Source of the DNA: UBA1672 sp050633285
GTDB lineage: Bacteria; Pseudomonadota; Alphaproteobacteria; Micavibrionales; Micavibrionaceae
Assembly: GCA_050633285.1 (NCBI GenBank)
Contig: JBOEGG010000008.1
Coordinates: 1-64,000, forward strand
Direction of reading: 5' to 3'
Length of the DNA stretch: 64,000 nucleotides
In this document: positions 22,387-32,296 of the stretch, one piece after another
Layout: each line of letters opens with the position of its first letter
How positions within the stretch are numbered: the stretch's first letter is position 1
Translations under genes and position numbers: made by a program
The notes under the pieces: generated by a model
What the model was told of the DNA's origin: nothing
What the model saw: only the letters and a program-made list of their open reading frames with translations
Database searches by the model: none

Positions 22387-24369
22387 ATGTCGTTAGGGCA
22401 ACGTGGTATTCGCGTAAAAAAGAGTGACAAATATACGGATGCGACGAAAGGTGCGCCGGATGCGATTGAGCAGGGGCAGTGGTTGGAGCAGAACCGGCAG
22501 GCTCTTGGGTTGGCTTTTGAATGGATTGATGTCCTTTTACAGCAGAATTTTGGAGGAGAGAACCGTCACGTTGAGCCATCTCCAGAAGCGGCATTGCGAA
22601 AGCTCAGATCACATGTTGAGGCGATGGCGTTACCGCCGGCGTATGAGGTTGTTGCGTATGTTTTTAAGCTTTCTGAATTTGAGAAGTTCTTAGTGTTATT
22701 GGCTGCTGCTGCTGAAATAGATTCCAATGTTCAACAAACGCTGTATCAGGCAGGTCAAAAGAAAATCACGTTTTCTTTAGCATTTCAATTGTTTGATGGA
22801 GCGCATTGGAATGCAACGGGGCCGCAATCGGCTTTGCGGTATTGGAGGATATTATCTCTTGATAAAAATGATTTTGTTTCGCAGGCTGCCTTACGTTTGG
22901 ATGAGAGGGTTATGCATGCGCTATTGGGGGTTGCTGCTCCTGATGAACGGTTGATGCCGTATATATATTCTTACGATGCTCATGTGAATTTATCAAAGTC
23001 ACAGTGTGATACTGTGGGTACGATTCCGGTTTCAATTGCGCATGTGAATTTTCATGGGGCTAATCAGAAAGACAAGGTCGCTTTGGCGAAGGTTGCGGCC
23101 AAGCAGAGATCTGAGCGCTTATATTGCATGAATATATCCTCGCTGCCAAAATCTGTGGCAGACCGCCACTTATTTGCAATTTTGTGGCAAAGGGAGGCCA
23201 TGCTTACGCAGGCAAGTTTATACATTGATGCGCATGAGGTCGAGCATGGGGCAGTTTTACACGATTTGAAGGAGATACTTAATCACATAAACGGGCGTGT
23301 TTACATTGGCTCTCATGAGCCTTTACCGGGCTTTGTCTCTGCATTTCGTTTAGAAATATCCAAGCCGTTACGTAAAGAGCAAAATGATTTGTGGCTGAAG
23401 TCTTTATCTCACAATGCAGGTAAAATGATGGCAGAGATATCAAATGTGTCCGATGATTTTGATTTTGGTGCAGGAGATATTGATGAGGTTTGCACAATCT
23501 ATAATGCGAGTAATGACGAAGCCTTAAATACTATTTGTAAGAAACAATCCAGACCTTCTTTAGATAGTTTGGCACAGAATATTAATGTGTGTGCGGTTTG
23601 GGATGATTTGATTTTACCTGAGTCTAAAAAACGTATCTTGATGGATGTTGAACGGCATGTAAAGCAGCGCAATATTGTTTTGAATGATTGGGGCTTTGAT
23701 CGAATATCAGCGCGCGGTTTAGGTCTTAGCGTTTTGTTGTCCGGCCCCAGTGGTACGGGAAAGACTTTGACGGCGGAAATTTTGGCAAATGCGCTGGATC
23801 TTGATTTGTATAAAGTTGATCTCAGCTCTACGGTAAGTAAGTATATTGGGGAAACGGAGAAGAATCTTCGACGTATTTTTGATGCTGCTGAAAATGGTGG
23901 GAGCATGCTGCTATTTGATGAAGCAGATGCGCTGTTTGGTAAGAGAACCGAAGCGGAAAGTAGCCATGACCGTCATGCGAATATTGAGGTTAGCTATCTC
24001 TTGCAACGTATGGAACAGTATCGTGGTGTTGTCATCCTTACTACGAATTTTAAGTCTGCAATAGATAAGGCGTTTATGCGGCGTATCAATTATTGTGTTC
24101 AATTCCCGTTCCCTGATTTTGAACAGCGTAAGGCTGTTTGGGCGAATATTTTTCCACAAGATGCCAAAACGAAAGATTTGGATTTTGATAAATTAGCCTC
24201 TTTGAGTATCGCACCCGGGCATATTCGGAATATGGCCCTTTATGCGTCTTTTGTCGCGGCGGATGAGGGCTGTTCTGTTGGAATGAAGCATTTGTTATAT
24301 GCCGCGCAGGCAGAGTATATGAAGCTTGAGAAGACCCTCAGTCCTAAAGAAGTGCAAGGTTGGGTCTAA
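22387..24369 (+). CDS. AAA+ ATPase of the eCIS (Afp15/Pvc15-like)
   Basis: A 660-aa protein: a helical N-terminal region (~1-400) and a C-terminal AAA+ module. Walker A is GPSGTGKT (~453-460), Walker B LLFDEADALFG (~507-517), sensor 1 VVILTTNF, and the arginine finger region MRRINYCVQFPFPD. A classic-clade AAA+ ATPase of this kind is near-universal in eCIS loci and is needed for assembly or for loading cargo. Its stop overlaps the start of the next small gene (TAATG). Confidence 0.95.
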   Translation: MSLGQRGIRVKKSDKYTDATKGAPDAIEQGQWLEQNRQALGLAFEWIDVLLQQNFGGENRHVEPSPEAALRKLRSHVEAMALPPAYEVVAYVFKLSEFEKFLVLLAAAAEIDSNVQQTLYQAGQKKITFSLAFQLFDGAHWNATGPQSALRYWRILSLDKNDFVSQAALRLDERVMHALLGVAAPDERLMPYIYSYDAHVNLSKSQCDTVGTIPVSIAHVNFHGANQKDKVALAKVAAKQRSERLYCMNISSLPKSVADRHLFAILWQREAMLTQASLYIDAHEVEHGAVLHDLKEILNHINGRVYIGSHEPLPGFVSAFRLEISKPLRKEQNDLWLKSLSHNAGKMMAEISNVSDDFDFGAGDIDEVCTIYNASNDEALNTICKKQSRPSLDSLAQNINVCAVWDDLILPESKKRILMDVERHVKQRNIVLNDWGFDRISARGLGLSVLLSGPSGTGKTLTAEILANALDLDLYKVDLSSTVSKYIGETEKNLRRIFDAAENGGSMLLFDEADALFGKRTEAESSHDRHANIEVSYLLQRMEQYRGVVILTTNFKSAIDKAFMRRINYCVQFPFPDFEQRKAVWANIFPQDAKTKDLDFDKLASLSIAPGHIRNMALYASFVAADEGCSVGMKHLLYAAQAEYMKLEKTLSPKEVQGWV

Positions 24370-24611
24370 TGGAGCATAAGGACATTACGATCCATATTGA
24401 TGAGATTGTTTTTGACGGATGTGATTTGCCTGATTACAAAAAGCCACGTTTTATGGCTGCTTTTCAGGAGGAGCTGAGGCGTTTGTTGCTACATTATGGG
24501 CTGCCTGAAGAAAAGCAATTTGATACCCCTGTACAATGGTCTTCTGTGAGTGAGCAGACAGCGCAACGCTTGGCACGTTCTGTGTACGAAGCGCTTGGGG
24601 GGCGGGTATGA
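24369..24611 (+). CDS. Small conserved eCIS protein
   Basis: An 80-aa protein starting at the ATG within TAATG at 24367-24371. The N-terminal strand DITIHIDEIVFDG and the helix RFMAAFQEELRRLL are characteristic of a small family encoded between the AAA+ ATPase and the DUF4157 gene in eCIS clusters. Its function is unknown; position suggests an adaptor between the ATPase and the DUF4157 cargo. It overlaps the next gene by ATGA. Confidence 0.7.
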   Translation: MEHKDITIHIDEIVFDGCDLPDYKKPRFMAAFQEELRRLLLHYGLPEEKQFDTPVQWSSVSEQTAQRLARSVYEALGGRV

Positions 24612-27600
24612 GTGCAAAAGAAGCTGTTCAACCTGCACAGGATACTCGTAGCGATAAAAGTGCGCTTTCAAAAAACTCTTTAGTGTCTGATGCGAATCCT
24701 GAGCGTGCGCAGTTAACGGAAAAGTTGGTTAAGGATATTGCCCCTCAGTTAGGTTTGCGTGTTTCTGATATGAGGATTTTCTCAGATGAGCAGGCGGAGC
24801 GTGTGATTGGGGGGCATGGCTTTCGTGGCTTGATGCAGGATGGTTCGGTGTATCTTGATCCGAAGCGTTATCACGCATCGAATGCCGCGGGACGGGCGTT
24901 GCTTGCGCATGAGATGGTGCATGTCGCGCAACGGGCGGAATTGCGCGGGGTACATGCGGCGCGAAATGCATCTGTATATGCTGCGGAAAAAGAGGCTGAT
25001 GAACTGGCGCAAATGTATGCTGCGGGGCATCGCATGCGGTTGCCGGTACATGCTTTGCCGGAGGGGCATAGTGCAGCCTTTGAAGGTGCTGAGCATTTTG
25101 ACGGGCTGGGTGCAGTTCCTCTTAATGGGCTTTTTGGATCTGAGCGTGCGCGTATTATAGAGACACTAGACCAAGACGAAATTGACGATGCTGATATCTC
25201 GGATGTTTTGCGGATATTGGCGAATTTCACGCTTCCTGATGCGCTTTCTATTATGCACACTGTTTGGTGCGGGAAATTGGTTGAAAATCTTGAGAGTGAG
25301 CATATTGCGCGTTGGCGTGGTCAGGTGATCGCATGTTACGCAAGTATGAACAGGATTGAGATTTTTTTATCTAATCATAGGTTCTTCGAGGGGATGGATT
25401 TACGCAGTTTGAGTGCCCATGAAAGGATTATGGTTCAAAAAGTTCTTCCAAATATGAGGCGGTCACAATTAGAAGAGCTTCTTGAGGATGAACGCAATGG
25501 GCCAATCTTGCGGGTATTGATGACAGCGCCGTTAAATATTGAGGGTGAGGTACGTGATTTTAATCAAGAGCTGTTGCTACGGCATACTGAATTACGTGAA
25601 GATTACGGAGAGTCTATACCAGCGGAGGCTAGCCGACCTGCTGATTTTCTTACGGAGATTGTTAGGTTAGTGGAGGCCGAGAGTTTCCGTGAAGTTTTAT
25701 CGTTATTTGATAGATATACGCAGAAGCTCGATCTTACTGTTTCTGTCGTGCGGAGAAGGGCGCAGGAGGAGGCAAAACAGCGCCTTGATAATGTCAGTGG
25801 AGAGATTCATTTATCTGAGCGCGTTTCATTGGAGGCAGAACAGCGAGCCGAAGGTGAAGCACAGCGTTTGGCAGAGGAGAGGGAGGTCGATAGTGATGGT
25901 GGAGCTGCGGAGCCACCTGCACCATCTGTAGAGGATGTGCGACAAAGAGAGATGGTACAGTTACAGCAGCGTGAGATTGTTTTACGCTCTATCGTTCGGC
26001 AGTTGGATGATGAAGGTATTGTGCAACAAATCATTGATTTTGCATTGGAGCAAAACATTTATGATGCTGATGAAAGGCCCTCAGATTTTCCGGTGAATGG
26101 GTTTTTGTCTTTGTTACGGTATAGAGAGCCGGATCGGAATATTGCACTTATGGAGCGGTTGTTATACCGCGGCATAGATGATTGGGCCGTACGTGATTAT
26201 GAGGCGCGTTTTGCGTATGATATTTTTCGCCAAATGGATCCAGGTGCGCAAGAGCGTTTTCGACGTATTGGGAATGGCCGTTTGTATACTCGTTTGCTTA
26301 GTAACCTTCCGAACAGTTATTTGCTGCGGGAGGATGCGGTCTTTGTCGGACAAGAAGGTGTGCAGGATATTTTAAGCGATCCTGAGCGTGGGTACGAGTT
26401 TGTGTCCGATATTTTTACAGGGATTGTCGACTTTTTTGAAGATAATTGGTTTTTAAACAAGTCTGAGGCGGTTGCAGGGTTTTATGCAATCGTGCGGTTA
26501 GAAAAAATTTCACTTGCTCCAAACCGTGACGAGAATGCGCTCAATGAGGCGCAGAAGGATATTTTCCGTCCTGTTTTAGTGCGTCGGTTGGATGCGCTGG
26601 GACATATTAAGCGTGTGTTGAACAGCTTGCCTGAACGCTTTTTATATAGCGAGGGGAATTGGCGCGGTTTGAGTAAGATACTTTCTGCTATGGACCCGCG
26701 CTCTGCACAAGAATTGGCGGAGTCTTATCTGACAAGAGGGTTGCTTTCATGGTTTGGGATTGATGTTGTTACGGATAGGGATGCATTTCTTGGGTATCGT
26801 TTGTTCCGTATGTTACCTGCGGAGTTGCGTCAGGAGCTTGACGGTGCGTTTGGTAATGAAATTTTTGGGCGCATAACAGGGGAAATGTCCGGTGATATGC
26901 GTTCTCATATTGCTTTAAATCCTTATCTTGGGCCTGAAGATCCGTATGCGCGTGTGCCTGTTCTTGAGGAGTTGGCTGATGCTAATTTATGGCAAGATGA
27001 AAATCATTTTACGCCTGAATATGTAGGGGTTCGGATAGGGCTTGCGATCTCTATGGGATATCATCGTGAGGTTTTTGATATCTCCAAGCGTATGGATATT
27101 TACTTGATGCCTGAGTTTTTACCATTGGTGAATAGATATAAATTGTATCACCTTCGTTTAAGGCCGGAATATGAGCCGTTCGAGGTGGAGGGGCGCCCTT
27201 GGTATGACGAGGGGCCGTTACAGACATTACGTGATGTTATGGGCTATGCCATGGTACTGGCTCTCGTGCTTGTACAGGCCAGATATAATAACTCTGTTAC
27301 TATTCGTGGGAATACAGAGGCCTTGGAGGCCTTATTAGGGGAGGGACTTCATTTTTCGACATCAGGGGCAAGTGTTACCGAGGAAGATGAGGCGCCGGAA
27401 TCCACTCGTGTCAGATTGCTTGATGATGATCTTAACTCTGCACAAGACTTGGGTGTTCCTCAGCTTTCCAGTGAAGAAAGCGCAGCGTTAGAAACGCTTT
27501 TGGATGAGAATGATTTTGAGCTGGTGGTGGATCTTAATAACGATAGAGTTAGCGGGCAGATCGGTTCGATGGATTTTTCCGATCTCTATTCGTTTTCCGG

Positions 27601-30600
27601 TGACAATAAAACAACAGTTGGGCGCTTAAGTTTTTCTGATCTGCGGTTTAATGCTGCGTTTTCTATGGGCAGTTCTGATCAGGTTAGTTATATGGACCTT
27701 AATCTGGCAGCATTGGCGATGGATCGCATTTTTTATACGACTGAAGATAATGCAATTGGTGTGGGGCATGTTGGTGTTAACCCACTATCTTTGCATGTCG
27801 GTGCTAATAGTGATTTATCGTCACATCAGGCAACGCCGGAGTCTATGTTTAGTATCGCTGATCCGGATTCTAACTGGCGGAAAATACCTGTTTTGTCAGG
27901 GTTGATGTTTTGGATTTTGGCACCTTTAATGAGTGCATCATTCCATGCATTACGGTTCTTATTGTCTATGGCGTTTCCTGTCACAGATGTGACAGAGGAG
28001 TATATGAATGATGCGGATTTGATGCGCTATGGTTCGGTTGAGTTCGGTAATTTCAACGTACAGAACATTGTAACAAGTGATGGTTATGCTGTTGGGGATT
28101 TGAGTGCGGGAAATGGAGTTCTAGCCGCAGGCGGGAATCAGCCGACTTACTTGCGTGCACGTATGTCGGCCATACAACACCGTATTAACCGTTTGGATGG
28201 GGTGAGTGAGCGCTCTGAGGAAGTTGAGCAACTGCGAAGAGAGTATAGTGCATTACAGATAGAATTGGACACGTTACGGCCGCAAGAAGAAGAGTTATAT
28301 CGTCTGCAAACACGATTTCAAAATGACCCTGATGATTTTCTTGATACTGATCATGTCAAGTTGCGGGAATTGGAGGCGGCTTTAGCGCATCGGGGTGGTG
28401 TCGCCGTAGATGTCGAGCGATTTAGCCTTGGTCGATTAGAAGGGCCGGTACGAGCAGGCGACATTGCCGTAGATGATATTTATGGGCATGTTGATTCCAG
28501 CATGATGGGGATGACGGCACCCTCTTATGGGAGTTTGGCAGGAGAATTTTTGCAAAATGGTTATTCCTCTGCGCAAAACCTCAGTACTGGTGAACAAGCG
28601 GAAGATGCGAGCGCGGGACTTAGCCTTGGAACTGTGACAATTAATGATGCGTTGATGGAAGGGAGTATTCCTACGGTTTATGCATTAGAGCAAGAGTTGC
28701 AGCAATTACCGGCGAAGCCGCGTTATGATGAACGCCGCGGACATATACAGGGGTTGCTTGTCAAAGTGCGGAGATATGAAGCTCTTGAGATACGCAGGAG
28801 AGAGCTTGCTCGTAATGGTGTGCATTACATGGATGAGGTTGAACAGGAGGAGTATAACACGCTACGTGCTGAGTTAGCACGGGAGTTTGGGTATTATGCA
28901 GCTACGGTTCGGATAGAAGATGCGCGTATAAGCCTGCCGGAAGGTGAAGGGGGAGTGCATGTTACATCGCCTAAGGTTACGATTAGCGGGATAGAAACAC
29001 ATTACGGAAATTTTGAAGGCGATTTGGTTCTTGATAACTTTGATGGCACTTTCCGCGTGAGCGATGATGGTGTTCATGTTGATCGTCTGAAAATCAATCA
29101 GGTCACATTGCCTAAAATGGATTTATATTATGGTGGGTATGCGCTTTCGACTGAACAAACGACAGAGTTTCATGAGTTATATTTACGTATGAGTATTCCA
29201 TACAATGATGTCGGGGAATTGGATATAAACCGTCTCATTGTACACTCGATGAATATCGGACGTATTGATGTTCATGAGCTTTCCGGTGATCTGGAGGTGT
29301 CGGGTTCTTTAATGCATTTGAATATCTCTAGCGGTTCTTTGCACAATGTATGGCTTCGGAACTTTGTTTTGGAGGCGGAGGAGCCTGAGGGGCTAGGTTC
29401 TCAGGCCGGTCTGGGGCATTTCTCTAACTTCCGTGTTCAAGGGGCGTTGGAAAATACCGGGTCTTTCCAGCTTAACGTGAATAGTCCGGGTGGTTCAGTA
29501 TTTGATGAGAGCACTGAGACGGTGAGTGGTAGTGCAATTACAGTTGATATGGTTGAGACCTCTTTGCAGCGTGTGCATCTTCAGCATTTGGTTGGGACAG
29601 AGGGGCTTTTTGTTTTGGGGAGTGAGCCAATTGGTGCAGATGGGCAGCCACCAAGGGGGAGTAACTTTGTCCGTGTCGGATATGCAGATTTGTCAACGAT
29701 GGAAGGACGACCGATTACCTTCAATGACGATGGCAGTATTTCAGGGGGAGTATCCATTGATCTGGAGTTAGCGCAAATTGAGTGGCGTGCTGCGGGCGGA
29801 CGTATTTACAGTGACGGCCCTGTTACGTTGAATGGTGTTGATATAGACTTTGTATATGGCGGGAGTGAAGAAAATCCGATTGTTTTGAATAGTGTTTTAA
29901 TTCATGAATTTATTGTCAGGAAATTATTGTTTGAAAAGGATGGTCAGGTCTATGGCCTGCAACATATCGAACCAGACTCTCCTGATAATGCTATGGAAGT
30001 TTATAATATTGCTATGCGGAATGTTCGGCTTGATCCTGATAACATGCCGGAGAGATTTGATCTTTCCATTAACGATGTACCTGATGCACGGCGCCGCGAA
30101 AGTCAAATTGATTTATTTGCTCAACTTGCACAGAGTAATGAGGTTCTTGCCCGTCTATGGGTTCCGGAAGATGGGCAGATTAACATGCGTTATCGTCAGT
30201 CGGGGAAGTTTATATCTCTCAATGGGCAGGGGTTGTATTTCAATGTGCAGTATGAAGATGCGTCGGCTGAAGATGAGTATACCGAAGCGTTGCTGAAATT
30301 TATTGACCTGGATACAGGGGATGTGACCTTCCGCGATACGGGAGATGACTATGTTATTTCGATCGGCGAAGGGGATAATGCGCGGATGGAACTTGATGAA
30401 ATGTTTATTGATCATGTTGAGTTTCGAAGTCCACGGCTGGATGTATCTATGACGGGTGGTGTATCATTTCATGATATTGCTATGCGTATGGATGTGACAA
30501 TTCCGAAGAATAAAGAAGAGGGGGATGTGCGTCCGTTCTCTAATCTTGTTATGAGGGAATTTTATAGCCAACGGGCAGATACCGAGCATTTGGTGGTTGA

Positions 30601-32293
30601 TTTCAGACATCAGGCAGAAGATACAATCGATGAACAGGGGCAGAGCCACGAAGGGGCTACAACAACCGGTAGGGTTGAATTGGGACGTGATGAGGCTGCG
30701 GCTGTACTTTTTGATATTCGTCTGAGCGGAGCAGACTCATCTGATCCCTCTGAGAGTTTCTATGTTGATCCTGTTGTTATCGATATCCCTGAGGAGGAGC
30801 GTGAAGCAGGAGGTTCGACACAGAAGGTTGATTGGATGCGCAGTATTCACGGCGCTTTTTCAACCGGGGCAATAGATATTCAAGGGATATCTGCGCGTAT
30901 TGAGCGCGGTGGTCATAATTTTTATTTAGGAATGCATGATAGGGATCGGGCGCATCCGGATCATCCGTCAGGTTGGAATATTCCTGATGGTAATCCTTCG
31001 CATCCCGGATTTTTCTTGGGTGGTTTTGAATATAACACTGAAGATGAGTCTGTGATGTTCCGTAATCTCGATGTTGCGGGACTGCATTTTGAGGGGCTGG
31101 ATCGGCACGTTATGTTGGATGTGCGGAGTATTACAGTGCCGGAAGAGACGCGTATGTATATGACACATGCGGCGGTGCAGCGCCAGATCGCTGCCGGGCG
31201 TAGTATGGATGACATAAACCGTATTCCACGTTTGATGATAGATGATGCATATCTGTATGTGCGCGATATTGACTATGTTAAGAGAGCTTTGAAAGAACTG
31301 GGGGGAGAAGACCAACCGCAGCAGCAACAGCAGCAAGAGCAAGCTGTGTATGGTGATGAGGATAATCCCGGATTATTTGAAACCGGGATATCAGGATTGC
31401 GACAGCTTCGGGACATTGCGCATACATACGAGACTGCTTTGGATGGTGCAGACGGGCATATTGCTATCTCTATGAAGGGAGTGCCTGTTTTGGGTGATCA
31501 TACAATACAGGCAACTGTGCGTCAGGGGCGTGTTGCGTATGAGGAATTAATCGAGGGGAATAGCTCTGGCATGTTGGATATGGATTTGGCGATGTTTTCT
31601 AACCAACTTACGATGTTATTTGATCCTTACATACCGTTGGAAGACGGTATAGAGTTGTTGTCGTGGGGATTAACGGCGGATGAGCATCGTTCTGCGCGGA
31701 CATCGGGTGAAATACCGTTGACACGATTGATGCAACCTCGTGTGAGTCCAGAGGTCACAGGGGGACTAATCCTGTGGGATAGATATAACGAAGGTACTCC
31801 GATTACAGAAGACCCTCCTGCTACTGAGGATGATTTCGAGATTACGGATATTGATGTTCAACTTAGTAGCCATCATCCGACCAATATGCAGCCCTTTACG
31901 TATGATAATGAGGAGGGCACGCAATCTGTGGCGGGTATATTTGAACGCAATATGTTTACAAACCTACGGATTACAGGTGATTTGCAGACGATACATAATT
32001 CTGATAATCGCATTGCGCGTATGGTTGGAGCTCGGGATGTGAGCCGTCCGGGAGAAATTCAATTTGGATTGGATGATCTGAATTTGCATGCATTTGGGTT
32101 GCAGATGAGAGAAACGCGGGGTGGTCCTAGTGCTAATATCACAACCGGCCCTGTTCATTTGTCTGGTATAACAGGTGGGCGTGTTATTTTTGATGGGTAT
32201 ACACCACAGCATATGGAAGGGCATGTTTTGTCAACGGAGATTAATGATTTCAGATGGATGCCAGCTCCAATTGAACAGGATGGGGAGGAGTAA
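24608..32293 (+). CDS. Giant DUF4157 (eCIS core domain) protein, 2561 aa
   Basis: The largest gene of the locus. Residues ~35-125 form a DUF4157 domain with VRVSDMRIFSD-like start and the zinc-metallopeptidase motif HEMVH (H101, E102, H105). Residues ~150-950 are predominantly helical. A hydrophobic stretch (~1093-1125; LSGLMFWILAPLMSASFHAL) follows, then about 1400 residues of repetitive beta-strand-rich sequence with recurring Gly-Asp turns and alternating hydrophobic residues. This last part recalls AsmA/TamB-like beta-grooves, but I cannot assign a family. A Q-rich tract lies at ~2237-2246. DUF4157 proteins are the commonest eCIS-associated cargo. Being coupled by ATGA to the ATPase-adjacent small gene, it may be cargo, a lumenal component or the missing length-setting protein. 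Confidence 0.8.
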   Translation: MSAKEAVQPAQDTRSDKSALSKNSLVSDANPERAQLTEKLVKDIAPQLGLRVSDMRIFSDEQAERVIGGHGFRGLMQDGSVYLDPKRYHASNAAGRALLAHEMVHVAQRAELRGVHAARNASVYAAEKEADELAQMYAAGHRMRLPVHALPEGHSAAFEGAEHFDGLGAVPLNGLFGSERARIIETLDQDEIDDADISDVLRILANFTLPDALSIMHTVWCGKLVENLESEHIARWRGQVIACYASMNRIEIFLSNHRFFEGMDLRSLSAHERIMVQKVLPNMRRSQLEELLEDERNGPILRVLMTAPLNIEGEVRDFNQELLLRHTELREDYGESIPAEASRPADFLTEIVRLVEAESFREVLSLFDRYTQKLDLTVSVVRRRAQEEAKQRLDNVSGEIHLSERVSLEAEQRAEGEAQRLAEEREVDSDGGAAEPPAPSVEDVRQREMVQLQQREIVLRSIVRQLDDEGIVQQIIDFALEQNIYDADERPSDFPVNGFLSLLRYREPDRNIALMERLLYRGIDDWAVRDYEARFAYDIFRQMDPGAQERFRRIGNGRLYTRLLSNLPNSYLLREDAVFVGQEGVQDILSDPERGYEFVSDIFTGIVDFFEDNWFLNKSEAVAGFYAIVRLEKISLAPNRDENALNEAQKDIFRPVLVRRLDALGHIKRVLNSLPERFLYSEGNWRGLSKILSAMDPRSAQELAESYLTRGLLSWFGIDVVTDRDAFLGYRLFRMLPAELRQELDGAFGNEIFGRITGEMSGDMRSHIALNPYLGPEDPYARVPVLEELADANLWQDENHFTPEYVGVRIGLAISMGYHREVFDISKRMDIYLMPEFLPLVNRYKLYHLRLRPEYEPFEVEGRPWYDEGPLQTLRDVMGYAMVLALVLVQARYNNSVTIRGNTEALEALLGEGLHFSTSGASVTEEDEAPESTRVRLLDDDLNSAQDLGVPQLSSEESAALETLLDENDFELVVDLNNDRVSGQIGSMDFSDLYSFSGDNKTTVGRLSFSDLRFNAAFSMGSSDQVSYMDLNLAALAMDRIFYTTEDNAIGVGHVGVNPLSLHVGANSDLSSHQATPESMFSIADPDSNWRKIPVLSGLMFWILAPLMSASFHALRFLLSMAFPVTDVTEEYMNDADLMRYGSVEFGNFNVQNIVTSDGYAVGDLSAGNGVLAAGGNQPTYLRARMSAIQHRINRLDGVSERSEEVEQLRREYSALQIELDTLRPQEEELYRLQTRFQNDPDDFLDTDHVKLRELEAALAHRGGVAVDVERFSLGRLEGPVRAGDIAVDDIYGHVDSSMMGMTAPSYGSLAGEFLQNGYSSAQNLSTGEQAEDASAGLSLGTVTINDALMEGSIPTVYALEQELQQLPAKPRYDERRGHIQGLLVKVRRYEALEIRRRELARNGVHYMDEVEQEEYNTLRAELAREFGYYAATVRIEDARISLPEGEGGVHVTSPKVTISGIETHYGNFEGDLVLDNFDGTFRVSDDGVHVDRLKINQVTLPKMDLYYGGYALSTEQTTEFHELYLRMSIPYNDVGELDINRLIVHSMNIGRIDVHELSGDLEVSGSLMHLNISSGSLHNVWLRNFVLEAEEPEGLGSQAGLGHFSNFRVQGALENTGSFQLNVNSPGGSVFDESTETVSGSAITVDMVETSLQRVHLQHLVGTEGLFVLGSEPIGADGQPPRGSNFVRVGYADLSTMEGRPITFNDDGSISGGVSIDLELAQIEWRAAGGRIYSDGPVTLNGVDIDFVYGGSEENPIVLNSVLIHEFIVRKLLFEKDGQVYGLQHIEPDSPDNAMEVYNIAMRNVRLDPDNMPERFDLSINDVPDARRRESQIDLFAQLAQSNEVLARLWVPEDGQINMRYRQSGKFISLNGQGLYFNVQYEDASAEDEYTEALLKFIDLDTGDVTFRDTGDDYVISIGEGDNARMELDEMFIDHVEFRSPRLDVSMTGGVSFHDIAMRMDVTIPKNKEEGDVRPFSNLVMREFYSQRADTEHLVVDFRHQAEDTIDEQGQSHEGATTTGRVELGRDEAAAVLFDIRLSGADSSDPSESFYVDPVVIDIPEEEREAGGSTQKVDWMRSIHGAFSTGAIDIQGISARIERGGHNFYLGMHDRDRAHPDHPSGWNIPDGNPSHPGFFLGGFEYNTEDESVMFRNLDVAGLHFEGLDRHVMLDVRSITVPEETRMYMTHAAVQRQIAAGRSMDDINRIPRLMIDDAYLYVRDIDYVKRALKELGGEDQPQQQQQQEQAVYGDEDNPGLFETGISGLRQLRDIAHTYETALDGADGHIAISMKGVPVLGDHTIQATVRQGRVAYEELIEGNSSGMLDMDLAMFSNQLTMLFDPYIPLEDGIELLSWGLTADEHRSARTSGEIPLTRLMQPRVSPEVTGGLILWDRYNEGTPITEDPPATEDDFEITDIDVQLSSHHPTNMQPFTYDNEEGTQSVAGIFERNMFTNLRITGDLQTIHNSDNRIARMVGARDVSRPGEIQFGLDDLNLHAFGLQMRETRGGPSANITTGPVHLSGITGGRVIFDGYTPQHMEGHVLSTEINDFRWMPAPIEQDGEE

Positions 32294-32296
32294 TCA

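Noticed and set aside
31318..31341. CAG/CAA run encoding a Gln tract as a DNA microsatellite of interest
   Set aside because: It is short and in frame within a linker of the giant DUF4157 protein; ordinary low complexity.
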